Shown here: in pieces, positions 54,568 to 63,490 of the stretch
Position numbering within the stretch: the stretch's first letter is position 1
Layout: every line of letters starts with the position of its first letter
Source: Paraburkholderia lacunae
GTDB taxonomy: Bacteria > Pseudomonadota > Gammaproteobacteria > Burkholderiales > Burkholderiaceae
Assembly (NCBI RefSeq): GCF_003353175.1
Contig: NZ_QHKS01000013.1
Coordinates: 124,001 to 188,000, forward strand
Length of the DNA stretch: 64,000 bases
Reading direction: 5' to 3'
The notes under the pieces: generated by a model
Database searches by the model: none
The model's input: only the letters and a program-made list of their open reading frames with translations
What the model was told of the DNA's origin: nothing
Program-made: the position numbers and the translations under genes

Positions 54568-54835
54568 GTTGAGTGGAAGCGAAGGCGGCACGCCTGCCCG
54601 GGATACCGTGCGCCCTTGATGCAGTGGGGCTCGCAGCGGCTGCTGGCGCGTCCGGGCGGCAATGCTCAGGCACCTTACGAACAATTTTTCGCGATCGTAT
54701 GTGGTTTACCCGTACTACCCGGATACCCATGCAATCCATATCTTTGTATCCCAAGACGGTTGCGGTGGTTGCCTCCCCGGTAGCGGCGACCTATCCGATC
54801 GGCGTGCAGCATGAAGTAACGGAAGGCAACGGGAT

Positions 54836-55161
54836 ATGGCAAGAATCATCGGTGGAATTGGCACGTCGCACGTGCCGACGATCGGCATGGCGTACGACAA
54901 GGGCAAGCAGAACGATCCCGCATGGGCGCCGCTCTTTGCCGGCTACGAGCCGCGTACGACGCTGCCGGTCTGACGGCGGAGGAACGCGCGCTCGTCGACA
55001 ACACGGACTGGCTTGGCCTGATTCGCTATGGCGTGTACTTCTTCGCCCTCGAGATATTTGCGCGGGTGGTGAAGATCGCCAACCTGAGGATAGACGCGAG
55101 CCTGCGAGGTGAAACGCTCGAAGCGTTCCTGAAAACGCGCCGGGTGCCCGAAGCCGTCTGA
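54836..55161 (+). pseudogene. galA/desB remnant: gallate dioxygenase with large internal deletion and frame break
   Basis: ATG 54836 starts MARIIGGIGTSHVPTIGMAY, then DKGKQNDPAWAPLFAGYEP, the N-terminus of the LigB-type catalytic domain of gallate dioxygenase. After 45 residues a TGA (54971) ends the frame. In another frame, overlapping this point, AAGLTAEERALVDNTDWLGL, IRYGVYFFALEIFARVVK and LRGETLEAFLKTRRVPEAV give the C-terminal LigA-type domain, ending at 55161. An intact GalA has about 420 residues, so some 300 are missing. The enzyme cannot be active. Confidence 0.85.
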
Positions 55162-55205
55162 CCGCGCGCGCTCACTCTGCCGCATTCGTTTGGCGGCTGT
55201 TTATT

Positions 55206-55233
55206 TCGATACCTGTCGATACCTTTCGATACC
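55206..55233. repeat. Three 10-bp direct repeats upstream of the aromatic-acid transporter
   Basis: TCGATACC occurs at 55206, 55216 and 55226, exactly one helical turn apart, about 60 bases before the transporter start. Direct repeats on one DNA face suggest a regulator-binding array, possibly for the double-HTH LysR or the GntR protein. Confidence 0.7.
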
Positions 55234-55293
55234 AACAACACCCCGGATTCGACGGAACTCCGGGGCGGGAAACTATTTTCTCCGGAGACACGC

Positions 55294-56637
55294 ATGAAAT
55301 CTGCAGACTCGGTCGACATCAAGGCGTTCATCGACGCACGAAAAATGTCGGCATATCAGTGGCTCGTCCTCGTTCTATGTTTTCTGATCGTGATGATGGA
55401 TGGGCTGGACACGGCCGTGATGGGCTTTGTGGCGCCTGTCATCATGCACGACTGGAGCGTCAGCCGGGCGGCCTTCGGTCCTGTCATGAGCGCCGCCATG
55501 GTCGGGCTGGCGATCGGCGCGCTGGCCGCCGGGCCGATCGCCGATCGCATCGGACGCAAGAAGGTGCTGATCGCTTCCGTGTGCTGCTTCGGCATCTTCA
55601 GCCTGATCTGCGCCTATGCCGAGTCACCCATCCAGCTCGTCGCACTGCGCTTCTTGACGGGACTTGGATTGGGCGCCGCCATGCCGAACTCGACGACGCT
55701 TCTGTCCGAGTACGTTCCGTCGCGCAGCCGCTCCCTGCTGCTCACCATCATGTTCACCGGTTTCAATTTCGGCTCGGGAGCCGGCGGTTTCGTGGCGGCT
55801 TCGCTGATCCCGCACTTCGGCTGGCGTGCGGTGTTCATGTTCGGCGGCATCCTGCCGATCCTGAGCGTTCCGTTGCTGCTGTGGCTGTTGCCTGAGTCCG
55901 CGCGTCTGATGCTGGTGCGCAAGATGGCGGCCGAGCGCATCGCGGCAACGCTGGGACGGGTCTGCGGATACGCCTTTGGGCAAGACACGCGCTTCACCGC
56001 CCCCGAGCCTGTGATCGCTGCGAAGGCGCCCGTGCGGATGCTGTTCGCGGACGGCTACGCGCTCAGCACGCTGATGCTGTGGCTCACGTACTTCATGGGC
56101 CTTCTGATCATCTATCTGCTGACCGGCTGGCTGCCGACGCTGATCAAGGACGCGGGCTTGCCGGTCGAACGCGCCGCCGCGATCACCGGGATGTTCCAGT
56201 TGGGCGGGACGGTGGGAGCGGTTGCGGTCGGCTTCGCGATGGACCGGATGGATCGAAACGCAGTGATCGGCGCGGCGTATCTGCTTGGCGGCGTGTTCAT
56301 CTTTGCGCTGGGCATGGGGACGCTCCAGTCGACCCTGCTTCCGGTTCTCGTCACGTGTGCGGGTTTCTGCATGAGCGGCGCGCAGACCGGACTCAACGCA
56401 CTCGCGCCGACCTGTTACCCGACCCGCGCTCGTGCCACCGGTGTGAGCTGGATGCTCGGGTTCGGCCGGCTCGGCGGCATTCTGGGTTCGCTCGTGGGCG
56501 GCGCGTTGCTGTCGCTGGGATTCAGTTTCGCGACCGTCTTCTCCGTGCTCGCCGTGCCTGCCGTCATCGCGGCCGTGGCCATCGTCATGAATCGGCTTGC
56601 GCTGCGTTTCATTACCAGTCCCGTGGCCGATGCCTGA
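55294..56637 (+). CDS. MFS aromatic acid:H+ symporter (GalT/PcaK/BenK type)
   Basis: 447 residues, 12 helices. AAHS-family signatures: MDGLDTAVMGFVAP in helix 1 (the DGxD pair needed for proton-coupled uptake), IADRIGRKKVLIASVCCFG in the 2-3 loop, RFLTGLGLGAAMPNSTTLLSEY and YLLTGWLPTLIKDAGL. GGAGACACGC precedes the ATG. Its place next to galA and galB remnants makes gallate the likely original substrate. It may still serve other hydroxybenzoates. Confidence 0.85.
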   Translation: MKSADSVDIKAFIDARKMSAYQWLVLVLCFLIVMMDGLDTAVMGFVAPVIMHDWSVSRAAFGPVMSAAMVGLAIGALAAGPIADRIGRKKVLIASVCCFGIFSLICAYAESPIQLVALRFLTGLGLGAAMPNSTTLLSEYVPSRSRSLLLTIMFTGFNFGSGAGGFVAASLIPHFGWRAVFMFGGILPILSVPLLLWLLPESARLMLVRKMAAERIAATLGRVCGYAFGQDTRFTAPEPVIAAKAPVRMLFADGYALSTLMLWLTYFMGLLIIYLLTGWLPTLIKDAGLPVERAAAITGMFQLGGTVGAVAVGFAMDRMDRNAVIGAAYLLGGVFIFALGMGTLQSTLLPVLVTCAGFCMSGAQTGLNALAPTCYPTRARATGVSWMLGFGRLGGILGSLVGGALLSLGFSFATVFSVLAVPAVIAAVAIVMNRLALRFITSPVADA

Positions 56638-56721
56638 GCGGCTCTGCAGCGGTCTTATGACAAGAGACGGGGACTGTCGGCGTCACGACGCCCGTTATGG
56701 CGAGTTTCAAGGAGAGCAGAC

Positions 56722-57264
56722 ATGGGTGGCAATTTCAGCGTGAGCGGAACTGAGCTCAACCAACCTACGACGTCCGGCGTTTCGGACTGGCCAAGCCGCC
56801 ACGCGATGATCCGTGCGGGGGTGACCGGCGGGCTGATCGGCGCCGTGATCATCTGGATTTACGAAGCCCTGATCTGGGTCGGGGCGCAGCACCTGATGCC
56901 GTTGGCAGGTATTCCGCGCAACGCGACGGGTCTGGTGTTCGGCAAGCAGGTGCAGGAGTCGATCGGTATATGGGCTTATGTGGTCGGCACGGGCATTCAC
57001 TTCGTGTTCGCGATTGCGTGGGGCGTGCTGTTTGCGACGATCTGGCCTTACTTTCGCCGGCGCGGCTACGAAGCGACGTTGGTGGCGTTGTTTTACGCGG
57101 TGCTGGCGTGGATCGTGATGCATGTGGCGATCATGATCGCCTCCGACAATCACCCCAATTACTACGATCCGGCTGTGATCGTCGGCGGCTTCATGTCCCA
57201 CTTCTTCTTCACCGTTCCGCTGGCCTTGACGGTGAAGCGAATGCTGCAGTCGCGGGGGGAATAG
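56722..57264 (+). CDS. Small integral membrane protein of unknown function
   Basis: 180 residues with about four hydrophobic helices (AGVTGGLIGAVIIWIYEAL, WAYVVGTGIHFVFAIAWGVL, ALFYAVLAWIVMHVAIMIAS, PAVIVGGFMSHFFFTVPLAL). The layout is reminiscent of YagU/DUF1440-type proteins, without firm recognition. A clean AAGGAGAGCAGAC ribosome site precedes the ATG. It is 84 bases after the transporter gene and 80 before the porin, so it may be monocistronic. Confidence 0.75.
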   Translation: MGGNFSVSGTELNQPTTSGVSDWPSRHAMIRAGVTGGLIGAVIIWIYEALIWVGAQHLMPLAGIPRNATGLVFGKQVQESIGIWAYVVGTGIHFVFAIAWGVLFATIWPYFRRRGYEATLVALFYAVLAWIVMHVAIMIASDNHPNYYDPAVIVGGFMSHFFFTVPLALTVKRMLQSRGE

Positions 57265-57344
57265 TACGGAGAACGCGATGCGCGTTTCTCAGCAAGACTG
57301 AATAAAAAAGTTCGACAACAGGTAGAAAACTGGAGATCTTGAGA

Positions 57345-58565
57345 ATGATTAAAAGGACCAAGCGAGTAGAGGCAGTGTTGTGCGGGGTTGCGATGGCGGC
57401 CTCGGTGCCCGCTTTCGCTCAGAGCAGCGTCACGTTGTACGGCATTGTCGATAACGGCATCGCCTATCAAAGCAATTCGTCGAGCCTCGGCTCGACGAGC
57501 GGAGGGAAATCGGTCGTCAAGATGACGCCGGGCGTGTGGGCGGGCAGCCGCTTTGGCTTGAAAGGCGGCGAAGATCTGGGCGGCAACACGAAAGCGATTT
57601 TCCAGCTCGAGTCAGGCCTCAATTCGGCAACGGGCGCCCAGCAGTACACCAACGCGATGTTCGGTCGCCAGGCGTGGGTCGGTGTGACCAACCCGGCGTA
57701 CGGGACCTTCACCGCAGGCCGGCAATACGCGTCGTATTACCAGATGCTGTCTTCCTATAGCCCGACGACGTGGCTCACGGGTTTTTACGGCGCGCATCCT
57801 GGCGATATCGACGGCCTCGACACCATCTACCGTGCGAACAACACGCTGGAATACACGTCGCCGACGCTCTATGGCCTGACGGTCAGCGGCTCGTATTCGT
57901 TGGGCGGCGTCGCGGGCAGCGTGAACAGGGGTTCGACGTGGGCGACGGCGGCGAAGTATGTGATGGGTCCGGTCGGCCTGGCGGTCGGCTTCTCGCGGAT
58001 CAACAACTCGACGGAGGGCGGCGGCGCGTGGGGTGCGGATTCGACGACCACGAACGGCGGCAGCCAGATCGGCGTATCCGCGCTGACGAACGGCTATCAG
58101 ACCGCGCAGGCGCAGCAGCGCTTCGCGGTGGGCGCCGGCTATACCTTCAACAGCGCGTGGGACGTCACGGCCACCTACTCGAACGTTCAGTACATTCCTG
58201 GCAGCGGCTCGAAGTTCCACGACACGGCGATCTTCAATACCGGCGGCGCCGTATTGCACTGGAAGCCGCTCACCACCTGGGATTTCGGCGCTGGCTACAG
58301 CTACACGCGCGCCACGCGTGCGAACGGCATCCAGAGTAACGCGCAGTACCAGCAGTTCAATCTCTCCGAGTATTACTCGTTGTCGAAGCGCACCGGTCTT
58401 TACGCGCTGGAGGCTTATCAGAAGGCGAGCGGCAAGACGCTGGGAACGAACGGCGCCGGGCAGATCATCAATGCGACAGCGACGCTCGGCGACGGCTTCA
58501 ATACGACGCCATCGTCGTCGGCCAGCCAGTTTGCGTTCGGCGTGGGCATCGTTCACCGGTTCTGA
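57345..58565 (+). CDS. Trimeric general porin (beta-proteobacterial OmpC-like family)
   Basis: 406 residues from ATG 57345, nine bases after GGAG. The signal peptide ends VPAFAQ (about residue 26) and the mature part starts SSVTLYGIVDNGIAYQS. Other features are GSRFGLKGGEDLGGNTKAIF, the loop-3-like region and the C-terminal VGIVHRF ending in Phe, as needed for outer-membrane insertion. A perfect intrinsic terminator follows (58607-58650). Such porins admit small hydrophilic solutes. Confidence 0.93.
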   Translation: MIKRTKRVEAVLCGVAMAASVPAFAQSSVTLYGIVDNGIAYQSNSSSLGSTSGGKSVVKMTPGVWAGSRFGLKGGEDLGGNTKAIFQLESGLNSATGAQQYTNAMFGRQAWVGVTNPAYGTFTAGRQYASYYQMLSSYSPTTWLTGFYGAHPGDIDGLDTIYRANNTLEYTSPTLYGLTVSGSYSLGGVAGSVNRGSTWATAAKYVMGPVGLAVGFSRINNSTEGGGAWGADSTTTNGGSQIGVSALTNGYQTAQAQQRFAVGAGYTFNSAWDVTATYSNVQYIPGSGSKFHDTAIFNTGGAVLHWKPLTTWDFGAGYSYTRATRANGIQSNAQYQQFNLSEYYSLSKRTGLYALEAYQKASGKTLGTNGAGQIINATATLGDGFNTTPSSSASQFAFGVGIVHRF

Positions 58566-58606
58566 TCCGCGGCTGACGCCGCAATCATCCCGCTGCTATC
58601 CGCTTC

Positions 58607-58650
58607 ATCGCTACACCGCCTGTTTCGGGCGGTGTAGCGATGTGCTTTTT
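58607..58650 (+). terminator. Intrinsic terminator of the porin gene
   Basis: A perfect 14-bp stem, ATCGCTACACCGCC (58607-58620) and GGCGGTGTAGCGAT (58628-58641), has a 7-base loop. It is followed after GTGC by TTTTT. This is the clearest terminator in the window. Confidence 0.9.
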
Positions 58651-58681
58651 CCCCTTGAACTCCGCAAACTTTTACGCTATA

Positions 58682-58700
58682 AATGCGAACGATTCGCATT
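58682..58700. promoter_or_regulatory. Fur box before the TonB receptor gene
   Basis: AATGCGAACGATTCGCATT matches the pseudomonad-style Fur consensus AATGAGAATGATTCTCATT at 16 of 19 positions. It is palindromic apart from the centre. It lies 66 bases before the chosen start, in the position expected for iron repression. Confidence 0.75.
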
Positions 58701-58765
58701 TGCGATTGTAAGATAAAACAACAGGATGTTTCGACATGCGCGAAACATCGCTTCGCGGGGAAGTC

Positions 58766-60955
58766 ATGCAACGTGGTGCATTAAACAAAATCAAAGGCCG
58801 ATTCTGGGCGTCGAAGGAATTTCGATCATTGGCAGCAGCAGGAATCATTGGGGTGGGTTGTCCTGTCGCAACATACGGGCAGGCTAGCGGCGCCGGCGCA
58901 ACGGAGGCGGTTCAAGCCGACGCGGAGTCGAGCGCGGAGCAGGGTGCAAAGCAACTCGCACCGGTTCGCGTCACCGGCAGCAAGGATCGCAGCGGCTATG
59001 CGCCCGCCACGGTCGAGACCGGGCCGTATCGTGGCCTCAATGCGCTCGATGTTCCCGCCACGGTGAACGTCGTGACGCGCGAAGTGATGGATGAACAGGG
59101 CGATACCGGACTCTACGACGCGCTGCGCAACGTGGCGGGCGTGACCCGGCAACAACTGAACGGCCTCGCGTACGATAACCTGGCAATCCGCGGTATCACG
59201 CTCGACAATCGTTCGAGCTACTACCTGAACGGCGTCCTGCCGATCGACAACAACATCTGGATGCCGATGCAGGACAAGGAGCGCGTCGAAGTGCTCAAGG
59301 GCGCATCCGCCCTGTACTACGGTTTCGCCGTGCCGGCCGGCATCGTCAACATGGTCATGAAGCGCGCGGGCAGCGAACCCGTGACGAGCGTCTCCCTGCT
59401 GGGCGATACCAACGGCTCGATCGGCGTGCATGCCGACATCGCGCGCCGTTTCGGACCTGACAATCAGTTCGGCATCCGCGTCAACGCGATGGACCAGCAC
59501 GTGGAAACGCCGATCGACGGCGATCGTGGCTATCGCAAGTTCGCGAGCGTCGCGCTCGACTGGCAAGCGACTCGCAAGCTGTCGTTCAAATATGACCTGG
59601 AGCGTATCGAGCAACGTGTGGTCGAGCAGGCGGGCATTGTGCCGCTCGCCGCGAAAAACGGCGTCATCAGCCTGCCCGCACTGCCCGATGCCAGCCGCCT
59701 GCTCTCGCCGAACGACAAACCGACCACCGCCACCGCGACGAGCCAGATCCTGCGTGCCGACTATCTGTTCTCCGAAAACTGGAGCGCGAGCTTCACCGTC
59801 GGCCAGTCGATTACGCGTCGCGACCGCTGGCTGTGGGTCTTCCAGAAGTTCAACGTCAACACCGGTGCGGGCACCTTGCAGGGCAGCAAGCAGAACGGCC
59901 AGATGTACGAGAACAAGAACGTGCGTTTCGAAGTGAACGGGCTCTTCAAGACGGGCTCGATCGGCCATGACGTGACCTTCGGCGCGGTCGACAACTGGCT
60001 GTTCCAGCCGGACTTCACGACCTATTACTACACCGCGAGCCAGAATCTCTACAACCCGGTCAGCATCACCTCGCTGACTGCCGCGGGCTCGAAGCAGTTC
60101 TACGCGCAGCACGTCAACAATCGCGGCGTGTACGTATTCGATCGAATCGAACTGACGCCGAAATGGCAGTTCGTCGCAGGCTTGCGACGCTCGGAGTATC
60201 GAAGCACACAAGCGGGTACGGCGACCTATGACGTGAGCAAGACCACACCGTCGGCCAGTCTTGTCTTCAAGGTGACGCCGCAGACCAGTATCTACGCGAG
60301 TTATATCGAAGGGCTCGAGTCGAGCGGCGCCGCGCCGGCCACGGCAGCGAACGCCTATCAGGTGCTGCCGGCCGCCGTCAGCCGTCAGGAGGAAATCGGC
60401 ATCCGGCATCGCTTCGGTAACAACACCCTGGCGTCGGTGGCGCTGTTCAACCTGCGTCAGCCATCGGCCGGGACGAATGCCAACAACGTGTATGCGCTCA
60501 ATGGCAACGCCCGCTATCGAGGGCTGGAGTTCTCGCTTCAGGGCGATTTGACCCGGGATATCGCCGTGGTCGCGACCGGCATGCTGCTCGATGCACGTGT
60601 TGTCGATTCGTCGGATACGTCGCTAATCGGCAAAACGCCGGAAAACACGCCGCATGTGACGGGCAGCCTGTTCGCTACTTACCGTGTTCCGCTAATCGCC
60701 GGATTGTCGTTCAACGGCGGGGTGTACTACGTCGGGCCGCGTCCGGTGAACGACGCCAATCAGGCGACCATTGGCGGCTACACGCTGATTTCGGCGGGCG
60801 CACGCTATTCGACGCGTCTCTTCGGCAAGCGGGCCACGTTCCAGGCCAATCTCGAGAACGCGGCCAACAGGCATTACTGGAGCGCGGCCGGTTCGAGTCA
60901 GCTTGCCGTCGGGCTGGAGCGCACGCTTGCGCTGACTTCGACGTTCGAATTCTGA
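58766..60955 (+). CDS. TonB-dependent siderophore receptor
   Basis: 729 residues from ATG 58766, just after GGGGAAG; ATG 58736 would add ten residues. The signal peptide is followed by the plug domain (ALDVPATVNVVTREVMDEQG, LYDALRNVAGVTRQQLNGLA, RVEVLKGASALYYGFAVPAG, IVNMVMKRA). The 22-strand barrel ends in ALTSTFEF with C-terminal Phe. The plug sequence is that of ferrichrome/ferric-siderophore receptors (FhuA/FpvA-like group). Control by iron through the Fur box is likely. The siderophore cannot be named. Confidence 0.9.
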   Translation: MQRGALNKIKGRFWASKEFRSLAAAGIIGVGCPVATYGQASGAGATEAVQADAESSAEQGAKQLAPVRVTGSKDRSGYAPATVETGPYRGLNALDVPATVNVVTREVMDEQGDTGLYDALRNVAGVTRQQLNGLAYDNLAIRGITLDNRSSYYLNGVLPIDNNIWMPMQDKERVEVLKGASALYYGFAVPAGIVNMVMKRAGSEPVTSVSLLGDTNGSIGVHADIARRFGPDNQFGIRVNAMDQHVETPIDGDRGYRKFASVALDWQATRKLSFKYDLERIEQRVVEQAGIVPLAAKNGVISLPALPDASRLLSPNDKPTTATATSQILRADYLFSENWSASFTVGQSITRRDRWLWVFQKFNVNTGAGTLQGSKQNGQMYENKNVRFEVNGLFKTGSIGHDVTFGAVDNWLFQPDFTTYYYTASQNLYNPVSITSLTAAGSKQFYAQHVNNRGVYVFDRIELTPKWQFVAGLRRSEYRSTQAGTATYDVSKTTPSASLVFKVTPQTSIYASYIEGLESSGAAPATAANAYQVLPAAVSRQEEIGIRHRFGNNTLASVALFNLRQPSAGTNANNVYALNGNARYRGLEFSLQGDLTRDIAVVATGMLLDARVVDSSDTSLIGKTPENTPHVTGSLFATYRVPLIAGLSFNGGVYYVGPRPVNDANQATIGGYTLISAGARYSTRLFGKRATFQANLENAANRHYWSAAGSSQLAVGLERTLALTSTFEF

Positions 60956-60995
60956 GCGGCTTCATCGCATCGCATCACTTCACAGGATTGTTTTC

Positions 60996-61814
60996 ATGGC
61001 TGATTTGAACTTGACGCATTGCCGTTCTGCCGTACGTGGTTTTTTCAAAGTGCGACTGCGCCGGCTCGTCTTGCTGGGCACGCTTGCCGGCATGCTGTGC
61101 GTGCCGGTTGCGCGCGCACAGCAACAGGAGGCCCAGGCAAGCGCAGCGAAGAAGGTTCTGTATGTCACGCGTCTCCAGCATCGGGACAGGGTGATCGACG
61201 ACAAGGTGCGTGCCTATCTCGAGAAGCGCGGGCTGAGCGTGACGATGGTCGATCAGACCACGCCGTCGAGCGCGGCGCTCGGCAACGATCTGGTGATCAT
61301 TTCGTCGGTGGTCAGTGCGCGCGACCTGGCGGGCACCTCGTACAAGGACGTTAGCGTGCCGCTGCTCACCTGGGAGGCGGATCTCTTCGATTCGCTGCGC
61401 TTTACGGGTGCGAAGAAAGGCGAGGACTTCGGCGAGGTCGAAAAGGAACATTACATCAATGTGGTGAACGCACCGAGTCCGCTTGCCGGCGGGGTGCCCG
61501 CGGGGAAGCGCTGGGTCTATCCGCGCGATGACGAAATGGGCTGGGGTAAGCCGGCGCCGGGCGCGACCGTCATCGCGACGATTCCAGGCGAGCCGCAGCA
61601 CGCGGTGGTGTTTGCCTACGAAAAGGGCGCAACGATGGACTATGACTTCATCGCGCCGGCACGGCGAGTGGCGCTGTTTCTGGGTAACCGTACCTTCGAA
61701 AAGCTCAGTCCCGACGGCACGGCCTTGTTCGACGCGGCGCTCGACTGGGCCATCTCGACTGACGGCGCTGCTGCCGGACAACAGCGGTCAGATCGGACCG
61801 GCGCGCTCGAGTAA
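60996..61814 (+). CDS. Secreted class I glutamine-amidotransferase-like (ThuA-like) protein
   Basis: 272 residues. A basic N-terminus is followed by a signal segment (LVLLGTLAGMLCVPVARAQQ, cleavage near residue 42). The mature part has a flavodoxin/GATase-like order (KVLYVTRLQHRDRVIDDKVR, NDLVIISSVVSARDLAGTSY, VPLLTWEADLFDSLRF) without the amidotransferase Cys nucleophile elbow. It resembles ThuA-like sugar-binding or hydrolase folds. It lies 40 bases after the TonB receptor with ribosome site AGGA, so it may be iron-regulated with it. The function is unknown. Confidence 0.6.
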   Translation: MADLNLTHCRSAVRGFFKVRLRRLVLLGTLAGMLCVPVARAQQQEAQASAAKKVLYVTRLQHRDRVIDDKVRAYLEKRGLSVTMVDQTTPSSAALGNDLVIISSVVSARDLAGTSYKDVSVPLLTWEADLFDSLRFTGAKKGEDFGEVEKEHYINVVNAPSPLAGGVPAGKRWVYPRDDEMGWGKPAPGATVIATIPGEPQHAVVFAYEKGATMDYDFIAPARRVALFLGNRTFEKLSPDGTALFDAALDWAISTDGAAAGQQRSDRTGALE

Positions 61815-61881
61815 GACGGTGCCTGTGGGCGTGAGCCAATCCGGCCGCTCGTCGACAAGCGACCGGATCGAGCCGCGGTCC

Positions 61882-62658
61882 TTAGCCCTTGCGGAACACA
61901 GGCGCGCCCCACGGCGCACCGATGGTGCCGCCGTCTACGACGATTTCCGCCGCTGTGATTCCCGAAGCATCATCGGACGCGAGGAACAGTGCGGCCCTGG
62001 CAACCTCTTCAGGTGTCGCGAGGCGAGCCATCGGAATGCGCGGCGCGAACGCTTCTTCGGTCCCGTCGATCGTTGCGCCGGCCCGCGCGCCGCGCGTCCA
62101 GATCGGCGTACGTGTGCCGCCTGGAATCACCGTGTTGACGCGAATGCCGCGCTGCACGAGTTCAGACGCAAATACCTTCGCCATGCCGGTGATGCCCGCC
62201 TTCGTAGCGGCATAGGCGGCCGACCCCGGCGAGCCTAGCTCGCGCATCACGGAACCGTTCAGCACGATCGAACCACCGGCGCTCATCAACGGAAGGGCCG
62301 CTTGAACCGTGAGAAAGACCGCGGTGAGATTGGTGCGAAGCACCGCCTCGAACGCGGCGGCGGTCGTGTTGCCGAGCGGCGTGGGACCGGAGATCCCGGC
62401 GTTGGCGAAAACGACGTCGAGCGATCCGAATGCTTCCTTGATCTGCTTGAACATCGGCGCGATCGCGGTTTCATCGTCGAGATCGACTTGAATACCTAGT
62501 GCGTTTGCGCCGAGTTCGGATACCGCCGCATCCAGTTTGGCGCGATCGCGGCCAGTGATTGCAACACGGGCGCCTTCGGCGATCAAAAGCTGCGCAGCAG
62601 CAAAGCCAATGCCGCTGTTGCCGCCGGTGACGAGTGCAGTCTTTCCAGTAAAACGCAT
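61882..62658 (-). CDS. SDR-family oxidoreductase, divergent from a TetR regulator
   Basis: 258 residues: TGGNSGIGFAAAQLL (TGxxxGxG motif), Arg after strand 2 (AITGRDRAKLD, favouring NADP), FANAGISGP, the tetrad Ser in LNGSVMRELG, and Tyr/Lys in YAATKAGIT. CAGGAGAAGGAC precedes the ATG. It is the usual quinone/aldehyde-type stress SDR paired with a divergent TetR repressor. The substrate is unknown. Confidence 0.88.
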   Translation of the reverse strand: MRFTGKTALVTGGNSGIGFAAAQLLIAEGARVAITGRDRAKLDAAVSELGANALGIQVDLDDETAIAPMFKQIKEAFGSLDVVFANAGISGPTPLGNTTAAAFEAVLRTNLTAVFLTVQAALPLMSAGGSIVLNGSVMRELGSPGSAAYAATKAGITGMAKVFASELVQRGIRVNTVIPGGTRTPIWTRGARAGATIDGTEEAFAPRIPMARLATPEEVARAALFLASDDASGITAAEIVVDGGTIGAPWGAPVFRKG

Positions 62659-62794
62659 GTCCTTCTCCTGTATTCCTGGGTGTACCAGGCCGCGAAATTG
62701 CGTCGAAAGCCGCGCCTGATGGCGGCGCGAAATCCTCTTATGCCGCGCTGGACAGCCGCTGCATCCGGATTGGCATGAACATCGTCAACACGTC

Positions 62795-62822
62795 ATTCTG
62801 TATGTTGATCGTCATGCAGAAA
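62795..62822. promoter_or_regulatory. Candidate TetR operator in the SDR/TetR intergenic region
   Basis: ATTCTGTATG on the left and CATGCAGAAAT on the right form an imperfect inverted repeat (about 8 of 10 pairs). CATGCAGA recurs as a direct copy at 62840-62847, close to the TetR start. It lies between the two divergent genes, as is usual for autoregulated TetR pairs. Confidence 0.45.
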
Positions 62823-62871
62823 TTCAGTATTATTCCCATCATGCAGATTGTCAAGAGTGATGAGACGAAAA

Positions 62872-63453
62872 ATGGGTTATTCGCAGGCACAAAAAGCTGA
62901 GAGCAGGCAGCGCGTTCTGGAGACCGCGTCCAGGCAGATCCGCGAACACGGCATCGAGGCGCTCGGCGTCGCCGACTGCATGCGCAGCGCGGGGCTCACG
63001 CACGGCGCGTTCTACGGCCATTTTTCGTCGCGTGATGCGTTGATCCTGGAAGCGCTCGAACACGCGGTCAGTCAGAGCGAAAAACGCATGGCGTCGGTCA
63101 CAGCTGGTTCAGGAAAGCGTGGGCAGACGCCTCTGCGATCTATTGCCGAGGCGTTCCTCAATGAGCGTCACGTGAAGAATCCGGGCAACGGATGCGCGTT
63201 GTGCGCGCTCGCTGGAGAGGCGCGTCATGCGAATCCGGACGTCAGGGAACAGCTGACAAAGTACGTGCGCCAACTGGCGTCGCGAATAGCGCAAGCCGTG
63301 TCCAGCGATAGCGAAGAGATGGCGCTCGGTATCGTCGCGACGATCGTGGGGGCCATTACGCTTGCGCGCGCGGTGGACGACGACAAACTGGCGAAGTCGA
63401 TTCTCGGCGCATCGCTCGCGCTGGTCATGACCCACGACGGCGGCGCGCAGTAG
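62872..63453 (+). CDS. TetR/AcrR-family repressor
   Basis: 193 residues from ATG 62872 (MGYSQAQKAESRQRVLETAS); ATG 62860 or an upstream TTG are possible longer starts. The HTH occupies about 10-55 (IREHGIEALGVADCMRSAGL, THGAFYGHFSSRDALILEAL). The ligand domain contains NPGNGCALCALAGEARHANP, with a Cys pair that might sense electrophiles or oxidants. It diverges from the SDR gene at 61882-62658, its likely target. Confidence 0.85.
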   Translation: MGYSQAQKAESRQRVLETASRQIREHGIEALGVADCMRSAGLTHGAFYGHFSSRDALILEALEHAVSQSEKRMASVTAGSGKRGQTPLRSIAEAFLNERHVKNPGNGCALCALAGEARHANPDVREQLTKYVRQLASRIAQAVSSDSEEMALGIVATIVGAITLARAVDDDKLAKSILGASLALVMTHDGGAQ

Positions 63454-63490
63454 CTTCGCGTTAGCGTCGCAGGGATTGTGCGACTGCGCG

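Noticed and set aside
55204..55233. TCGATACC repeats as plasmid replication iterons
   Set aside because: There are only three 8-mers, with no rep gene or AT-rich origin region nearby; a regulator array before the transporter is simpler.
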